Position numbers and translations under genes: made by a program. Shown here piece by piece: positions 16,186-24,544 of a DNA stretch of 64,000 bases. The stretch is from Acidobacteriaceae bacterium. GTDB lineage: Bacteria; Acidobacteriota; Terriglobia; Terriglobales; Acidobacteriaceae. Numbering within the stretch: position 1 is the stretch's first letter; the number at the start of each line of letters is the position of its first letter. The stretch covers positions 377,512 to 441,511 of the forward strand of contig PMHV01000059.1 of assembly GCA_003156805.1 (NCBI GenBank), in the 5' to 3' direction. Below the pieces are notes generated by a model. The model saw only the letters and a list, made by a program, of their open reading frames with translations. It was not told where the DNA came from and did not search any database.

Positions 16186-16701
16186 ATGGCGACCGTCGCA
16201 ATCACCCCCGATCAGGACGCAGTGGTGGGCGAAATTTTCATTGCTGCGCCGCCGGCGCGTGTTTTCCAGGCCATCACCGATCCCAAACAAATGCCGCTTT
16301 GGTGGGGACAGAAGGGTCTGTATCGGATCACGGAGTGGAAGGCCGATCTCCGCGTCGGCGGCAAATGGTCAAGCCTGAGCGTGGGCGTGGATGGTACATC
16401 GTTTCGCGTCGATGGCGAGTACCTGGAAGTGGATCCGCCCCGCCTGCTCGTGCATACCTGGATTGCCAGTTGGAGTGGCGCTCTTAAGACTGTGGTGCGC
16501 TGGGATCTGGAGCCGCAAAACGTGCATGGCTTGCACCCGAGCGGCCCGCGCAAGTCCGGCACGGGCACGCTGGTCAAGATTCGTCACCAAGGCTTTGCCG
16601 GCGCTCCTCCCGCCGCAATCAGCCACTACGAAGGCTGGAAGCACGTCCTGGGATGGTTGCAGGGCTTTGCGGAAAACGGCGACACAGTCGATACCCGCTA
16701 G
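16186..16701 (+). CDS. AHSA1/SRPBCC-domain protein
   Basis: 171 residues, third of the tandem SRPBCC set, 22 nt downstream of the second with a ribosome site (CCAGGAG) before the ATG. It opens MATVAITPDQDAVVGEIFI, continues LWWGQKGLYRITEWKADLRV and has the pocket strand GEYLEVDPPRLLVHTW. It is the most diverged copy and carries an insertion (PQNVHGLHPSGPRKSGTGTL) in the C-terminal half. Probably under the same ArsR-type control. Function unknown beyond the ligand-binding fold. Confidence 0.86.
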   Translation: MATVAITPDQDAVVGEIFIAAPPARVFQAITDPKQMPLWWGQKGLYRITEWKADLRVGGKWSSLSVGVDGTSFRVDGEYLEVDPPRLLVHTWIASWSGALKTVVRWDLEPQNVHGLHPSGPRKSGTGTLVKIRHQGFAGAPPAAISHYEGWKHVLGWLQGFAENGDTVDTR

Positions 16702-16787
16702 CCGCGCAGCCTACAGGAACAACCTGATTGTGAGTGCTGCCCGAGTTCCCTGAGTATGATGTCAGTCAAAACCTACAGGAGGACTTC

Positions 16788-16943
16788 ATGGCAAGCGAGC
16801 AATCCAGGAAGTGCGCGCACCTGTCCTGCGTGTGCGTCCCGCCCGCTGGAGAAAAATATTGCAGCCAACTCTGCAAGGACGCGGGATCGGACGAAGCGGA
16901 AATCGCCTGCGACTGCGGCCATCCAGCCTGCTCGCACTCGTAG
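16788..16943 (+). CDS. Bacterial metallothionein (SmtA/BmtA-like)
   Basis: A 51-residue Cys-rich protein with a strong ribosome site (ACAGGAGGA) 5 nt before the ATG. Eight Cys (residues 9, 14, 16, 25, 29, 41, 43, 48) and three His (11, 45, 50) follow the SmtA order: K-C-x4-C-x-C, then YCSQLCKD, then C-x-CGHPAC. In SmtA these ligands hold a Zn4 cluster. It lies 86 nt after the SRPBCC triplet under an ArsR-type gene, a neighbourhood that hints at metal or stress response, although the regulator lacks an obvious metal site. The 235 nt after it (16944-17178) show no convincing gene. Confidence 0.82.
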   Translation: MASEQSRKCAHLSCVCVPPAGEKYCSQLCKDAGSDEAEIACDCGHPACSHS

Positions 16944-17178
16944 CCGCCGCACGGTTTCGTGGAGAACGGCGAAGCCGTGGAAAATCCAGGCGTGGCGATC
17001 CGCCTTCTCGGTTGTCATCCCAGGCGGAACCCGACAGATTTGCTACCGCGAGGCCTGGTGCCTGCTCGATTGTCCGCGCAAGGCCAGAGGATGGAAAGAT
17101 ATCCCGGTGCGCTGCCGCAGCCAGCACATCGAACTGCGCTGCGCGGTGTGCCCCCTGCGCGGTTAAACTGCGGAGCTT

Positions 17179-18672
17179 TCAATAGTCCACGCCCTTCCAG
17201 AAATTCGGCGTCGGGACGTACTCATAGCGATCGGGATTGCGCTTCACCAACTCGTCGGCAGTGTCGTTCCATTCCGTGCTGTGGGTGTTGGTGTAGTTGT
17301 CCTGGATCACGGTCTGCTCGAGCAGATAGTTGCTGAATGCCTGATTGCCTTTGTCGCGCTCGTCCCACATTTTTTCCACGCCGCGATTGTGGACGTCTTC
17401 GGCAGCGTGAGCGTTGGCGGCCGCCTGCGCGGATTGCCGGCCGATCTCGTGAATGGCGCGGATGGCGGGCGCGGCGATGGAGCCGGCCTGCTGGCGAGTC
17501 ACGCCCTGATCCACGTTGAAGCTGGCCATGATCGCCCCCACCGTCGCGCGCTCCCTGGGTGCCACTGCCAGCGGAACCGAGACGATGGTGGCGATATCCA
17601 TATAGCCCCCGAAACGTCCAGGAGGCGAAGTGCAAAACACGGTATTCATTTCTTTCATGCCCTTGCCGTCATGCACGTCAAGTCCGCCGGTGAGATGGAC
17701 GCAGCGCAAGGGCGCAGGCGCCTGCACCGGCGTGTTGCCGGAAATATTGTAGGTAACCGGAGCCTTGCCCGCCGTGCGGCTGAGCATGTGGTTCAAATCC
17801 ACGAAGGCCTTGGCCAAATCTCCACCGTAGGGGTAATAGAGCGCGCGCGCGTACGAAGTGTTGCGCAAGCCGCCCTGCCGCAGCGTGTTCATGGTTCGCT
17901 GCACCGCCGCATTGTTGGTGTCCATCACGCCATACGGGTAGCCGAGCTCGGCCCCTTCGCCGTTGGGTCCGTCCGCGTAAATGGTGCCCATTTGGCTGGA
18001 GCCTTCTATTTTCCAGCCATCGGGCAAGGAGACGGAAGCGGAGCGGTCGGAGAGCGTGTACGGATGCAGGGAGGCAGGTTGGCTGGCGGCTGCGGCCGGG
18101 CGGGCAGCGCGCAGATCGGAGGCAGGCTTCCACTCTTTCAAGAGCTTGGTCAGCATGGGATTGATGGTGGAACCAAAGCGGGATGCATCGTCGGTCATCA
18201 CCGCGGCTTCCACGTGGTCGCCCGAGACCTTGGAGACGATTACCATTCCCGCCAGCTTCCCGTTGCCCTGGTTGCGCTTGACCAGAGTGAAGAAGGCGGC
18301 AACCGATTTTGTGCCGCGAACCTGAAACACCTTGCCCACTTGCGGCCGGTCGCCATACTGATTGTGAAGCTTTCGCAATACCGCGCCCATGGCTCCGGCT
18401 TCGGTGGTCTGGCCCGCGACAGGCCCGTAGACGATTTTGCCGCCTTTGGGATTGTCAACGGTCTTCACGGCGCTCTGCCCAGGCGCGGCGCCGGATGCCG
18501 ATGCCGCGCTGGGAGATGACGGAGTGGGATCGGAAGAGCCGGAAGAAGAGCTGGAAGAAGAACAGCTCAAAGTGGCGGCGACCATAACCAGCAGAAAGAA
18601 AATAGCCAAATCCCTGGTAGACGAGTGACCTGTACGCACGGAACTAACCTCCGCTGCTGACACGGCGGACAT
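17179..18672 (-). CDS. Predicted lipoprotein, unknown function
   Basis: 497 residues. A hydrophobic signal (DLAIFFLLVMVAATLSC) ends in a lipobox-like A-T-L-S-C, followed by an extreme Ser-run (CSSSSSSSGSSDPTPSSPS), the flexible linker usual after a lipidated Cys. Two globular parts follow: residues about 75-190, and about 210-400 containing SVSLPDGWKIEGSSQMGTI, a PsbP/DUF1795-like opening. A helical Ala/Gln/Asn-rich C-terminal tail ends PTPNFWKGVDY. The family is not recognised with confidence. It stands alone on the minus strand between the metallothionein and agmatine deiminase. Confidence 0.6.
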   Translation of the reverse strand: MSAVSAAEVSSVRTGHSSTRDLAIFFLLVMVAATLSCSSSSSSSGSSDPTPSSPSAASASGAAPGQSAVKTVDNPKGGKIVYGPVAGQTTEAGAMGAVLRKLHNQYGDRPQVGKVFQVRGTKSVAAFFTLVKRNQGNGKLAGMVIVSKVSGDHVEAAVMTDDASRFGSTINPMLTKLLKEWKPASDLRAARPAAAASQPASLHPYTLSDRSASVSLPDGWKIEGSSQMGTIYADGPNGEGAELGYPYGVMDTNNAAVQRTMNTLRQGGLRNTSYARALYYPYGGDLAKAFVDLNHMLSRTAGKAPVTYNISGNTPVQAPAPLRCVHLTGGLDVHDGKGMKEMNTVFCTSPPGRFGGYMDIATIVSVPLAVAPRERATVGAIMASFNVDQGVTRQQAGSIAAPAIRAIHEIGRQSAQAAANAHAAEDVHNRGVEKMWDERDKGNQAFSNYLLEQTVIQDNYTNTHSTEWNDTADELVKRNPDRYEYVPTPNFWKGVDY

Positions 18673-18831
18673 TGTACTCGAAATTTAGGAAATCTCACCG
18701 CGGCGGTGAAACCAATTGCCCGCCAGCCGCGTAGTTGGTTCATCGACTAAGAGCAGGCAGGTTACGCCTTGGTCGCCTTGATCTGGCGGCCTCTCCGTGT
18801 CTCCGTGACTTCGTGGTGAGTATTGCTCCTG

Positions 18832-19917
18832 TCAAAGACTAGGCTGCTGCTGCGTCAGGCAATGCATCGTTCCGAGGCCCCAGATGAGATCGCCGGAGTA
18901 AATCGGCACGACGGAGCGTGTAGGAAAGAGATCGGCCAGGGCATCGAGCGCGATGCGGTCGTTGGCATGGTTGAATACCGGCGCCAGCACCACGCCGTTG
19001 GCAATATAAAAATTCGCGTAGCTCGCGGGCAGCCGTCGTTTCTCGAAGACAACTGCGCCGGGCATGGGAATTTCGACGATGTTCAGCGGTTTGCCGTCTT
19101 GATCGCGCGCGGCTTTCAGGCGCCGAAGGTTGTCGCGCAGCGGCTTGTGATTCACATCCTTGCCATTGTTCTCGACCATGGTGACGACGGTATCGGCGGA
19201 GACGAAGCGAGTGAGGTCATCGACGTGGCCGTGAGTGTCATCACCGAAGATGCCTCGGCCCAGCCAGATTACGTGCGGCGCGCCAAGGTAATCGGCCAAG
19301 ACCTTTTCGTAGTCGCTGCGCGACATGCCGGGATTGCGTTGTTGAACCTTGCTGAGCAGGCATTCTTCGGTGGTCAGCAATGTGCCGCAGCCGTTGACAT
19401 CGATCGAGCCGCCTTCGAGAACGATGCGGGTTTCTCGATGCAGCGGACGGATTTCGTGAGCGTTGGCGGTTTGCGCCATCAAGCCGCCAATTTTTTCGTC
19501 GTGGCGCCAGTTGGAATATTTGGCCCAGGCGTTGAAGCGGAACTTGACGGCGCGAGGTTGCCCGGCGTCACACGTGACAAAGATGCAGCCGGAGTCGCGC
19601 ACCCAGACTCGGTTGGTGGGCCAGCGGTGGAAGTGGACGTTTGCCGTGAGCGCGCTCGCTTTGTTGAGCAGCTTGCGGACTTGCCGTTCCGCTGCGGCAT
19701 GGTTGACAATGAGTTCGACGCGCTCGTGCCGCGCCAGATTGCGAATGATCTCGGCATAGACCCACGGGATCGGCTCGAACTTGCCGGGCCAATCGCCGTG
19801 ATAGTGCGGCCAGGCCAGCCAGGTGGCGGCGTGCGGCTCCCACTCGGCGGGCATGCGGTAGTGGAGGGTCGCCGGGGCAGCACCTGAAGTAGTACTTGAA
19901 GAACTGGATCGGGGCAT
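18832..19917 (-). CDS. aguA: Agmatine deiminase
   Basis: 361 residues, the normal length. It hydrolyses agmatine to N-carbamoylputrescine plus ammonia in the arginine route to putrescine. Guanidino-modifying enzyme fold with PAEWEPHAATWLAWPH near the N-terminus, WVRDSGCIFV (substrate-binding Asp), RIVLEGGSIDVNG, the catalytic His in GDDTHGHVDDL and the nucleophile Cys in GTMHCLTQQQP at the C-terminus. The usual GGGNxHCIT is GLGTMHCLT here, but the Cys is kept. Its pathway partner aguB lies on the same strand 950 nt upstream, with an opposite-strand gene (20082-20792) between them. Confidence 0.93.
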   Translation of the reverse strand: MPRSSSSSTTSGAAPATLHYRMPAEWEPHAATWLAWPHYHGDWPGKFEPIPWVYAEIIRNLARHERVELIVNHAAAERQVRKLLNKASALTANVHFHRWPTNRVWVRDSGCIFVTCDAGQPRAVKFRFNAWAKYSNWRHDEKIGGLMAQTANAHEIRPLHRETRIVLEGGSIDVNGCGTLLTTEECLLSKVQQRNPGMSRSDYEKVLADYLGAPHVIWLGRGIFGDDTHGHVDDLTRFVSADTVVTMVENNGKDVNHKPLRDNLRRLKAARDQDGKPLNIVEIPMPGAVVFEKRRLPASYANFYIANGVVLAPVFNHANDRIALDALADLFPTRSVVPIYSGDLIWGLGTMHCLTQQQPSL

Positions 19918-20081
19918 CGAGGTAGTTTATTGCATGGGATGATAAACGGCACATTGAGTCCTGAGACTGACATTTATCTTGACGAACGGATTCTTGCTCA
20001 ATGAGTGTAACCGCGATGTTTCGCCAATTGACTTGAGATGCCATTGGCCGATGAACTATATATTGGCGAGGCCAGCAGAAA

Positions 20082-20792
20082 ATGGAACTCCATAAACGAA
20101 AGACGCTCGAAGATTTCCCCAAGTTTGTCGTGACCGAGGTGCGTCGCGGCGCAACCTCGGAGGCCGGATATACCTCGTTCGAGCTTGAGGGTAGTTTCGA
20201 CCGAATCCTTCCAAGCAGTTTCGACCACGTCATCGAGGGCACGGGCCCGCGCTGGTTTTGGCTCCTGTTCGGCGAGCGCGGATGCCTCTGCCCCATGCTG
20301 AAGTCCTTCGATAAAGAAACAAGGACTGCGATTCTGACTTGTCAGGAAAAAGAGGAACCAAGAGTAGTCGGATTGGAGTTGGCTTATCTCAGTTCCTACT
20401 GGCAGGGTTTTGATGTCTGGATGGTGCTTGACCCAAACTGGGGATGGGAAAGAAAGCAATTTCAGGGAACGGACGCTGTCGCCGAAGATTACGAGGCTAA
20501 GGATGTATCCATCGTAGGAGGTCGCGAGGTAAGGGTATGGACGAAACTGGAGCCAACAGGAGAAAGTAGGGGGCAGAGTCGACATTATCCGGCGACCGAC
20601 CAGAGCTTGCCTGTCCGCTCTGGTACTCGGTTGGTTCCTTCGGGGTGGGGTCACGACCACTGCGAGTTGTGCAAGGAGCATATCGACGCGGGGATGTTCG
20701 GATATTGTGACCCGGGAGAGCGCTGGATGTGCGAGAAGTGCTATGAGCGATATGTAACGCCGCGCGATCTCGCCTTCGTGGACGAGCTTTAA
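20082..20792 (+). CDS. Hypothetical protein with C-terminal zinc-binding motif
   Basis: 236 residues, not recognised as a named family. The C-terminal third contains HDHCELCKEHIDAG, then GYCDPGERWMCEKCYERYV: two CxxC pairs plus His, a treble-clef-like zinc knuckle. The N-terminal part (KFVVTEVRRGATSEAGYTSF, FWLLFGERGCLCPMLKSFD) looks like a mixed alpha/beta domain. It is read against the surrounding aguA and aguB, which would otherwise be adjacent, so it may be an insertion in a former aguBA operon. A GAGG lies 11 nt before the ATG. Confidence 0.6.
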   Translation: MELHKRKTLEDFPKFVVTEVRRGATSEAGYTSFELEGSFDRILPSSFDHVIEGTGPRWFWLLFGERGCLCPMLKSFDKETRTAILTCQEKEEPRVVGLELAYLSSYWQGFDVWMVLDPNWGWERKQFQGTDAVAEDYEAKDVSIVGGREVRVWTKLEPTGESRGQSRHYPATDQSLPVRSGTRLVPSGWGHDHCELCKEHIDAGMFGYCDPGERWMCEKCYERYVTPRDLAFVDEL

Positions 20793-20870
20793 GACGCAGG
20801 AAGTGTCCCAGCCGGAAGAGCATTTTCGGATTGTTGGCGAAATCGGGGCGATTACACTCATTGACCCGAT

Positions 20871-21779
20871 TTACCGTCCGTCGAGCAGACGATTGGTGAT
20901 TGGGGCATACGCATCGATGCGCCGGTCGCGTAAGAACGGCCAGTTGCGGCGGATGTCTTCGAGAGCTTTCAGGTCGACTTCGCCGACCAGGATTTCCTCG
21001 CGGTCGTGCGAGGCTTCGGCGAGGACGCGGCCGAAGGGGTCGCAGAAGAATGATCCGCCCCAGAATTCCAGTCCGTGGCCGGGAGCCGACTTGCCGCGAA
21101 TGTTGCCGGTTTCGAAGCCGACGCGATTCACCACAGCCACGTAAACTCCGTTGGCGATGGCGTGTGCGCGCTGAATCGTTCGCCACGCATCGTGCTGCGC
21201 CGCGCCGAACTCGGCCTTCTCCGCCGGATGCCAGCCGATCGCCGTAGGATAAAACAGCACCTGCGCCCCCTGCAAGGCCGTGAGCCGCGCCCCCTCGGGA
21301 AACCATTGATCCCAGCAGATGAGGGCGCCCACGGGGCCGACTTTGGTGTCGTGAGCGCGAAAGCCGAGATCGCCGGGGGTGAAGTAGAACTTTTCGTAAT
21401 AGAGCGGGTCGTCGGGGATGTGCATCTTGCGGTAGAGGCCGCACAGAGAACCGTCGGCATCGAAGGTGGCGGCGGTGTTGTGATAAACGCCGGGCGCGCG
21501 TTTTTCGAAAAGAGAAGCGATCAAAACGACGCCGTGGCGGCGGGCAGCGGAGGAAAGTATTTCGGTGGTTGGCCCCGGAATCCGCTCGGCCAGATCGAAC
21601 AGGGAATGATCTTCGCGCTGGCAGAAGTATTGAGTCTGAAAAAGTTCGGGCAGGCAGACGATCTGGGCGCCGCGGCCGGCAGCGTCGGCGGTGCGTTCGA
21701 GAGCTTTCTCGAGATTCTGTTCGGGCTCCGGCCCGCAGGACATTTGCACCAGAGCCACACGAAATTTCTCAGGCGGCAC
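20871..21779 (-). CDS. aguB: N-carbamoylputrescine amidase
   Basis: 302 residues from a GTG at 21779, chosen because AGAGGAG lies 7 nt upstream and the nitrilase core begins right after (KFRVALVQMSCGPEPEQN); the open frame further upstream is low-complexity repeat. It hydrolyses N-carbamoylputrescine to putrescine, CO2 and ammonia. The nitrilase triad is visible: Glu in VCLPELFQTQYF, Lys in GLYRKMHIPDD, Cys in GALICWDQWFPEGAR. GIGWHPAEK-type and HGLEFWGGSF segments match the AguB subfamily. With aguA and the pyruvoyl arginine decarboxylase at 27.8 kb it completes arginine to putrescine. Confidence 0.93.
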   Translation of the reverse strand: MPPEKFRVALVQMSCGPEPEQNLEKALERTADAAGRGAQIVCLPELFQTQYFCQREDHSLFDLAERIPGPTTEILSSAARRHGVVLIASLFEKRAPGVYHNTAATFDADGSLCGLYRKMHIPDDPLYYEKFYFTPGDLGFRAHDTKVGPVGALICWDQWFPEGARLTALQGAQVLFYPTAIGWHPAEKAEFGAAQHDAWRTIQRAHAIANGVYVAVVNRVGFETGNIRGKSAPGHGLEFWGGSFFCDPFGRVLAEASHDREEILVGEVDLKALEDIRRNWPFLRDRRIDAYAPITNRLLDGR

Positions 21780-21811
21780 TCGTTCTGCTCCTCTGCCGAT
21801 CAATATAGCAT

Positions 21812-21900
21812 CTGCCGACCTCAGACCTCGGACCTCGGACCTCAGCCTTCGACCTCGGAGCTTCGACCTTCGACCCTCCGACTTCGGATCTCGGGATGTC
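21812..21900. repeat. Short-word degenerate tandem repeat (GACCTCGGA-type)
   Basis: About 80 nt upstream of aguB consist of variants of CCTCGGA and CTTCGAC, such as GACCTCAGACCTCGGACCTC and GCTTCGACCTTCGACC. The unit is 7-9 nt and imperfect. It separates aguB from the divergent AsmA-like gene at 21957, so transcription of both must start within or beside it. Comparable low-complexity spacers with different words occur at about 35560, 38190 and 60570. Confidence 0.65.
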
Positions 21901-21956
21901 AACTCAGTGTGCTTTTGTGAACAGATTCTTAGGTCTCGAACGGTTAGCCTCTTGCA

Positions 21957-23579
21957 ATGCGTGTGGCTTCGAAACGGGAAGGTTCTGCTGGTTCGCGTAG
22001 GCCATTGAGAGTTTCCGAGGGAAAAATCTCGATCCGTTTGGATGGACCGAATCGTAAGTCCAAGGCGTTGTCGCGCTGGATCAAGATTGGTGGATTGTTG
22101 GCTCTGGTTGTGATCGCCGGCGCCGCTGTGCTGGTGATAAGCCGCTGGCCGTTCACGCGGGGCGCAATGGTGAAGGCGCTGCAGGAAAAGTTCGCCAGCA
22201 CGGTCGAATTGAAAGCGTTTCACGGGACATATTTCACGCCGGGGTTTGTTGCCGAAGGAGTGACTTTTCGCCGCAACAACGATCCCGACGCTCCGCCGAT
22301 TGCCACCGTGGAGAAGCTCACGATTCAGGGTGCTTACTGGGAGTTTCTGAGCACTCCGAAGCGCGTGCGGCGTGTGAGGATCGAAGGTTTGCGCGTATTC
22401 GTGTCACCGGGCAGTGAAAGCGCCGGCAACGCAGCGCCACCGGGCGGCGGCGCGAAGCAGCCGGAAGTGATTATCGACGAGGTTATTGCGGATGGAGCCG
22501 TGTTGGAGATCGCTTCGGGCGAACCCGGAAAAGAACCGCTTAAGTTCGAGATTCACAAATTGAGGCTGGACTCTGTGGCCGGCGACCGGCCCATGTCGTT
22601 CCATGCGGCGCTGCTGAATGCGAAGCCGCCCGGAGAAATTCGCACGGACGGGCATTTCGGTCCGTTGCGGTCGCAGAACGTCGGCCAAACCGTTGTTTCC
22701 GGCTCCTATGTATTTGAACGCGCGGACCTGGGCGTATTTTCCGGCATAGGAGGAACGCTGTCTTCTACCGGCAAATTCAACGGTATGCTGGAACGCATTG
22801 AGGTCGGAGGCAGCACCGACGCGCCCGATTTTAAGGTAACGAGTGGCGGTCATGCGGTAGACCTGAGGACGCAATTCCATGCGATTGTGAACGGGATGGA
22901 TGGAGATGTGGCACTGCAGTCGGTGCAGGCACAACTTGGGCAGACGTCGGTGGTGTCGCAACTTGAAGTGGCAAAGAAGGCGGCCGCGGAAGGTAAGACA
23001 GTTTCGCTGAGCGCGACGGAACTGCAGGGACGAATACAGGACTGGTTACGGCTGTTCTCGAAGGGAGATCGTCCGGCATTGACCGGAACGATGAACTTCA
23101 GAGTGCGAGTGCTGGTGCCGCCGGGGAAGCGCGGCTTCATGCGACGGGTGAACCTGCAAGGAGACTTTGGAATCGACGCTGCGAATTTCGTCCAGCCGAC
23201 GACGCAGGAAAAGGTTGACAATCTCAGTCAAGTGGCGCAGGGCGAGAAGAAGAACGACGACCCGGCGAGCGTGGTTGAAAATCTGAAGGGACACGTCGTG
23301 CTCAACGACGCCATCGCGACGTTCTCAGATATCTCGTTCAGCGTTCCGGGAGCGCTGGCGCATGTGCATGGGACATACGGCCTGTTGACGCAGAGAGTTG
23401 ACCTGCATGGAACGTTGCAACTTGATAACAAACTTTCGAAGGGATCGAAGGGGATGAAATCGGTTCTGCTCAAGTCTGTGGAACCGTTTCTGAAGAAGAA
23501 GAATGCGGGAGAGATCGTGCCCATCAGGATCGGCGGAACCTTCAGCCATCCGTCTTATGGACTGGATGTGAAGCCGTAG
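21957..23579 (+). CDS. AsmA-like membrane-anchored protein
   Basis: 540 residues. A charged N-terminus is followed by one membrane helix (residues about 45-65, IGGLLALVVIAGAAVLVISRWPF) and a long beta-rich periplasmic part. FHGTYFTPGFVAEGVTFRR, IRRVRIEGLRVFV-like strands and the final TLQLDNKLSKGSKGMKSVLL with IPIRIGGTFSHPSYGLD are the pattern of the AsmA/DUF748 family. These resemble VPS13/TamB-type lipid-transfer proteins of the envelope. It is read alone, divergent from aguB. The N-terminal 30 residues before the helix are basic and could be trimmed if a later start is used. Confidence 0.72.
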   Translation: MRVASKREGSAGSRRPLRVSEGKISIRLDGPNRKSKALSRWIKIGGLLALVVIAGAAVLVISRWPFTRGAMVKALQEKFASTVELKAFHGTYFTPGFVAEGVTFRRNNDPDAPPIATVEKLTIQGAYWEFLSTPKRVRRVRIEGLRVFVSPGSESAGNAAPPGGGAKQPEVIIDEVIADGAVLEIASGEPGKEPLKFEIHKLRLDSVAGDRPMSFHAALLNAKPPGEIRTDGHFGPLRSQNVGQTVVSGSYVFERADLGVFSGIGGTLSSTGKFNGMLERIEVGGSTDAPDFKVTSGGHAVDLRTQFHAIVNGMDGDVALQSVQAQLGQTSVVSQLEVAKKAAAEGKTVSLSATELQGRIQDWLRLFSKGDRPALTGTMNFRVRVLVPPGKRGFMRRVNLQGDFGIDAANFVQPTTQEKVDNLSQVAQGEKKNDDPASVVENLKGHVVLNDAIATFSDISFSVPGALAHVHGTYGLLTQRVDLHGTLQLDNKLSKGSKGMKSVLLKSVEPFLKKKNAGEIVPIRIGGTFSHPSYGLDVKP

Positions 23580-23653
23580 GGGACAGAGAAAAGGAAGAAG
23601 TTGTTGCGACGAGTGCGGGTTTGCGCAGAGGTCCGACGCAGGCCTCGGGCGCG

Positions 23654-23695
23654 CTCGTCGAAGCTGCGCTTGCCGGGCATGGATAGGAGTGTAAC
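23654..23695. repeat. 42-nt direct repeat, left copy
   Basis: CTCGTCGAAGCTGCGCTTGC and the following CGGGCAT to GTAAC match 24441-24482 at roughly 80% identity. The pair brackets the membrane-protein gene at 23809-24378. It could be a duplicated end of an inserted cassette or two copies of a dispersed intergenic repeat; the window cannot tell which. Confidence 0.45.
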
Positions 23696-23808
23696 GCACA
23701 GGTTGGGAGGGACTGTGAGGGGCGAACCCGATGCTTGGAGCAGGGGTCAACGCACGGCATGCTACACGCCTCTTGCATGATCAGATCTAATCTGCGAAGC
23801 TTGCCCGA

Positions 23809-24378
23809 ATGGCACTCGCAGACGACCTTTACAAGTCCCTGATCGACGAATCGAAACTTTATCGGGAGAAAGTCTCCACGATCTGGCTTCAGAAGTTCAC
23901 GATGCTTGGGGCAATAATCGCGTTCGCGGCGACGCGGGCGGACGCAACCGGCGGGAATCCCGATCTAATTACCGCCGCCATTCTTTCCCTCCCATTGATC
24001 GCGGTGCTTCTCGATGTGAAGCTATTTGAGTTCGGCATACACGCGAGAATAATCGATGACTTCATCATCAGGCATTATCGCGAACCGCGTGTGCTTGCGG
24101 AGTGGGAAACCGCCAAATGGGGCGGCTCATCTCGTGATGATCGATGGTTGGTGCGATGCCGGTCGATCGCCACAGTGACGGTAACTGCGGCTCCGACCTG
24201 CGTCATCGCGTTCTTGTCGATTCTGGTGGCAAAGCCATTTCTCGGCGCGTTGATGTACGGTTACCTCCATCGCGCGGTCTTCGTCTTCTGTCCCATTTAT
24301 ATCGGCCTCGCCTTGATTTCAATGCCAATGGTGCTGTTTCGTCGAGTCACGGCGAAGCCCGAATCTGGGGAGCGGTAA
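23809..24378 (+). CDS. Four-helix membrane protein, unknown
   Basis: 189 residues. An amphipathic N-terminus (MALADDLYKSLIDESKLYREKV) is followed by hydrophobic segments at about 30-45, 52-72, 120-145 and 150-175. A central loop holds EFGIHARIIDDFIIRHYREP and a positively charged RRVTAKPESGER tail. I do not recognise the family. It is flanked by imperfect 42-nt direct repeats at 23654 and 24441. No clear ribosome site precedes the ATG. Confidence 0.55.
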   Translation: MALADDLYKSLIDESKLYREKVSTIWLQKFTMLGAIIAFAATRADATGGNPDLITAAILSLPLIAVLLDVKLFEFGIHARIIDDFIIRHYREPRVLAEWETAKWGGSSRDDRWLVRCRSIATVTVTAAPTCVIAFLSILVAKPFLGALMYGYLHRAVFVFCPIYIGLALISMPMVLFRRVTAKPESGER

Positions 24379-24440
24379 GAACTGGTCGCTGCTGTGCGAC
24401 CGGCATTTCGAGCGAATCCGGAGTCCAAGCCGGCGAGTTG

Positions 24441-24482
24441 CTCTTCGAAACTGCGCTTGCCGGGCATAGTGAGAAGGGTAAC
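24441..24482. repeat. 42-nt direct repeat, right copy
   Basis: CTCTTCGAAACTGCGCTTGC followed by CGGGCATAGTGAGAAGGGTA, matching 23654-23695 with a few substitutions and one small indel. It lies between the membrane gene and the convergent STAS-chimera gene. Confidence 0.45.
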
Positions 24483-24544
24483 CCCGGGGAGTGCGGACGC
24501 GGTGCGGTTTCGGCGCGGAATCGAGCCGCTCCGGGGTTTGCGGC

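Noticed and set aside
16944..17178. Cys-containing frames downstream of the metallothionein ending CAVCPLRG
   Set aside because: No start signal and the three overlapping frames are equally unconvincing; left as intergenic.
17281..18519. A 412-codon frame opposite the lipoprotein gene
   Set aside because: The minus-strand frame has a lipobox signal and sensible protein composition; the plus frame does not.
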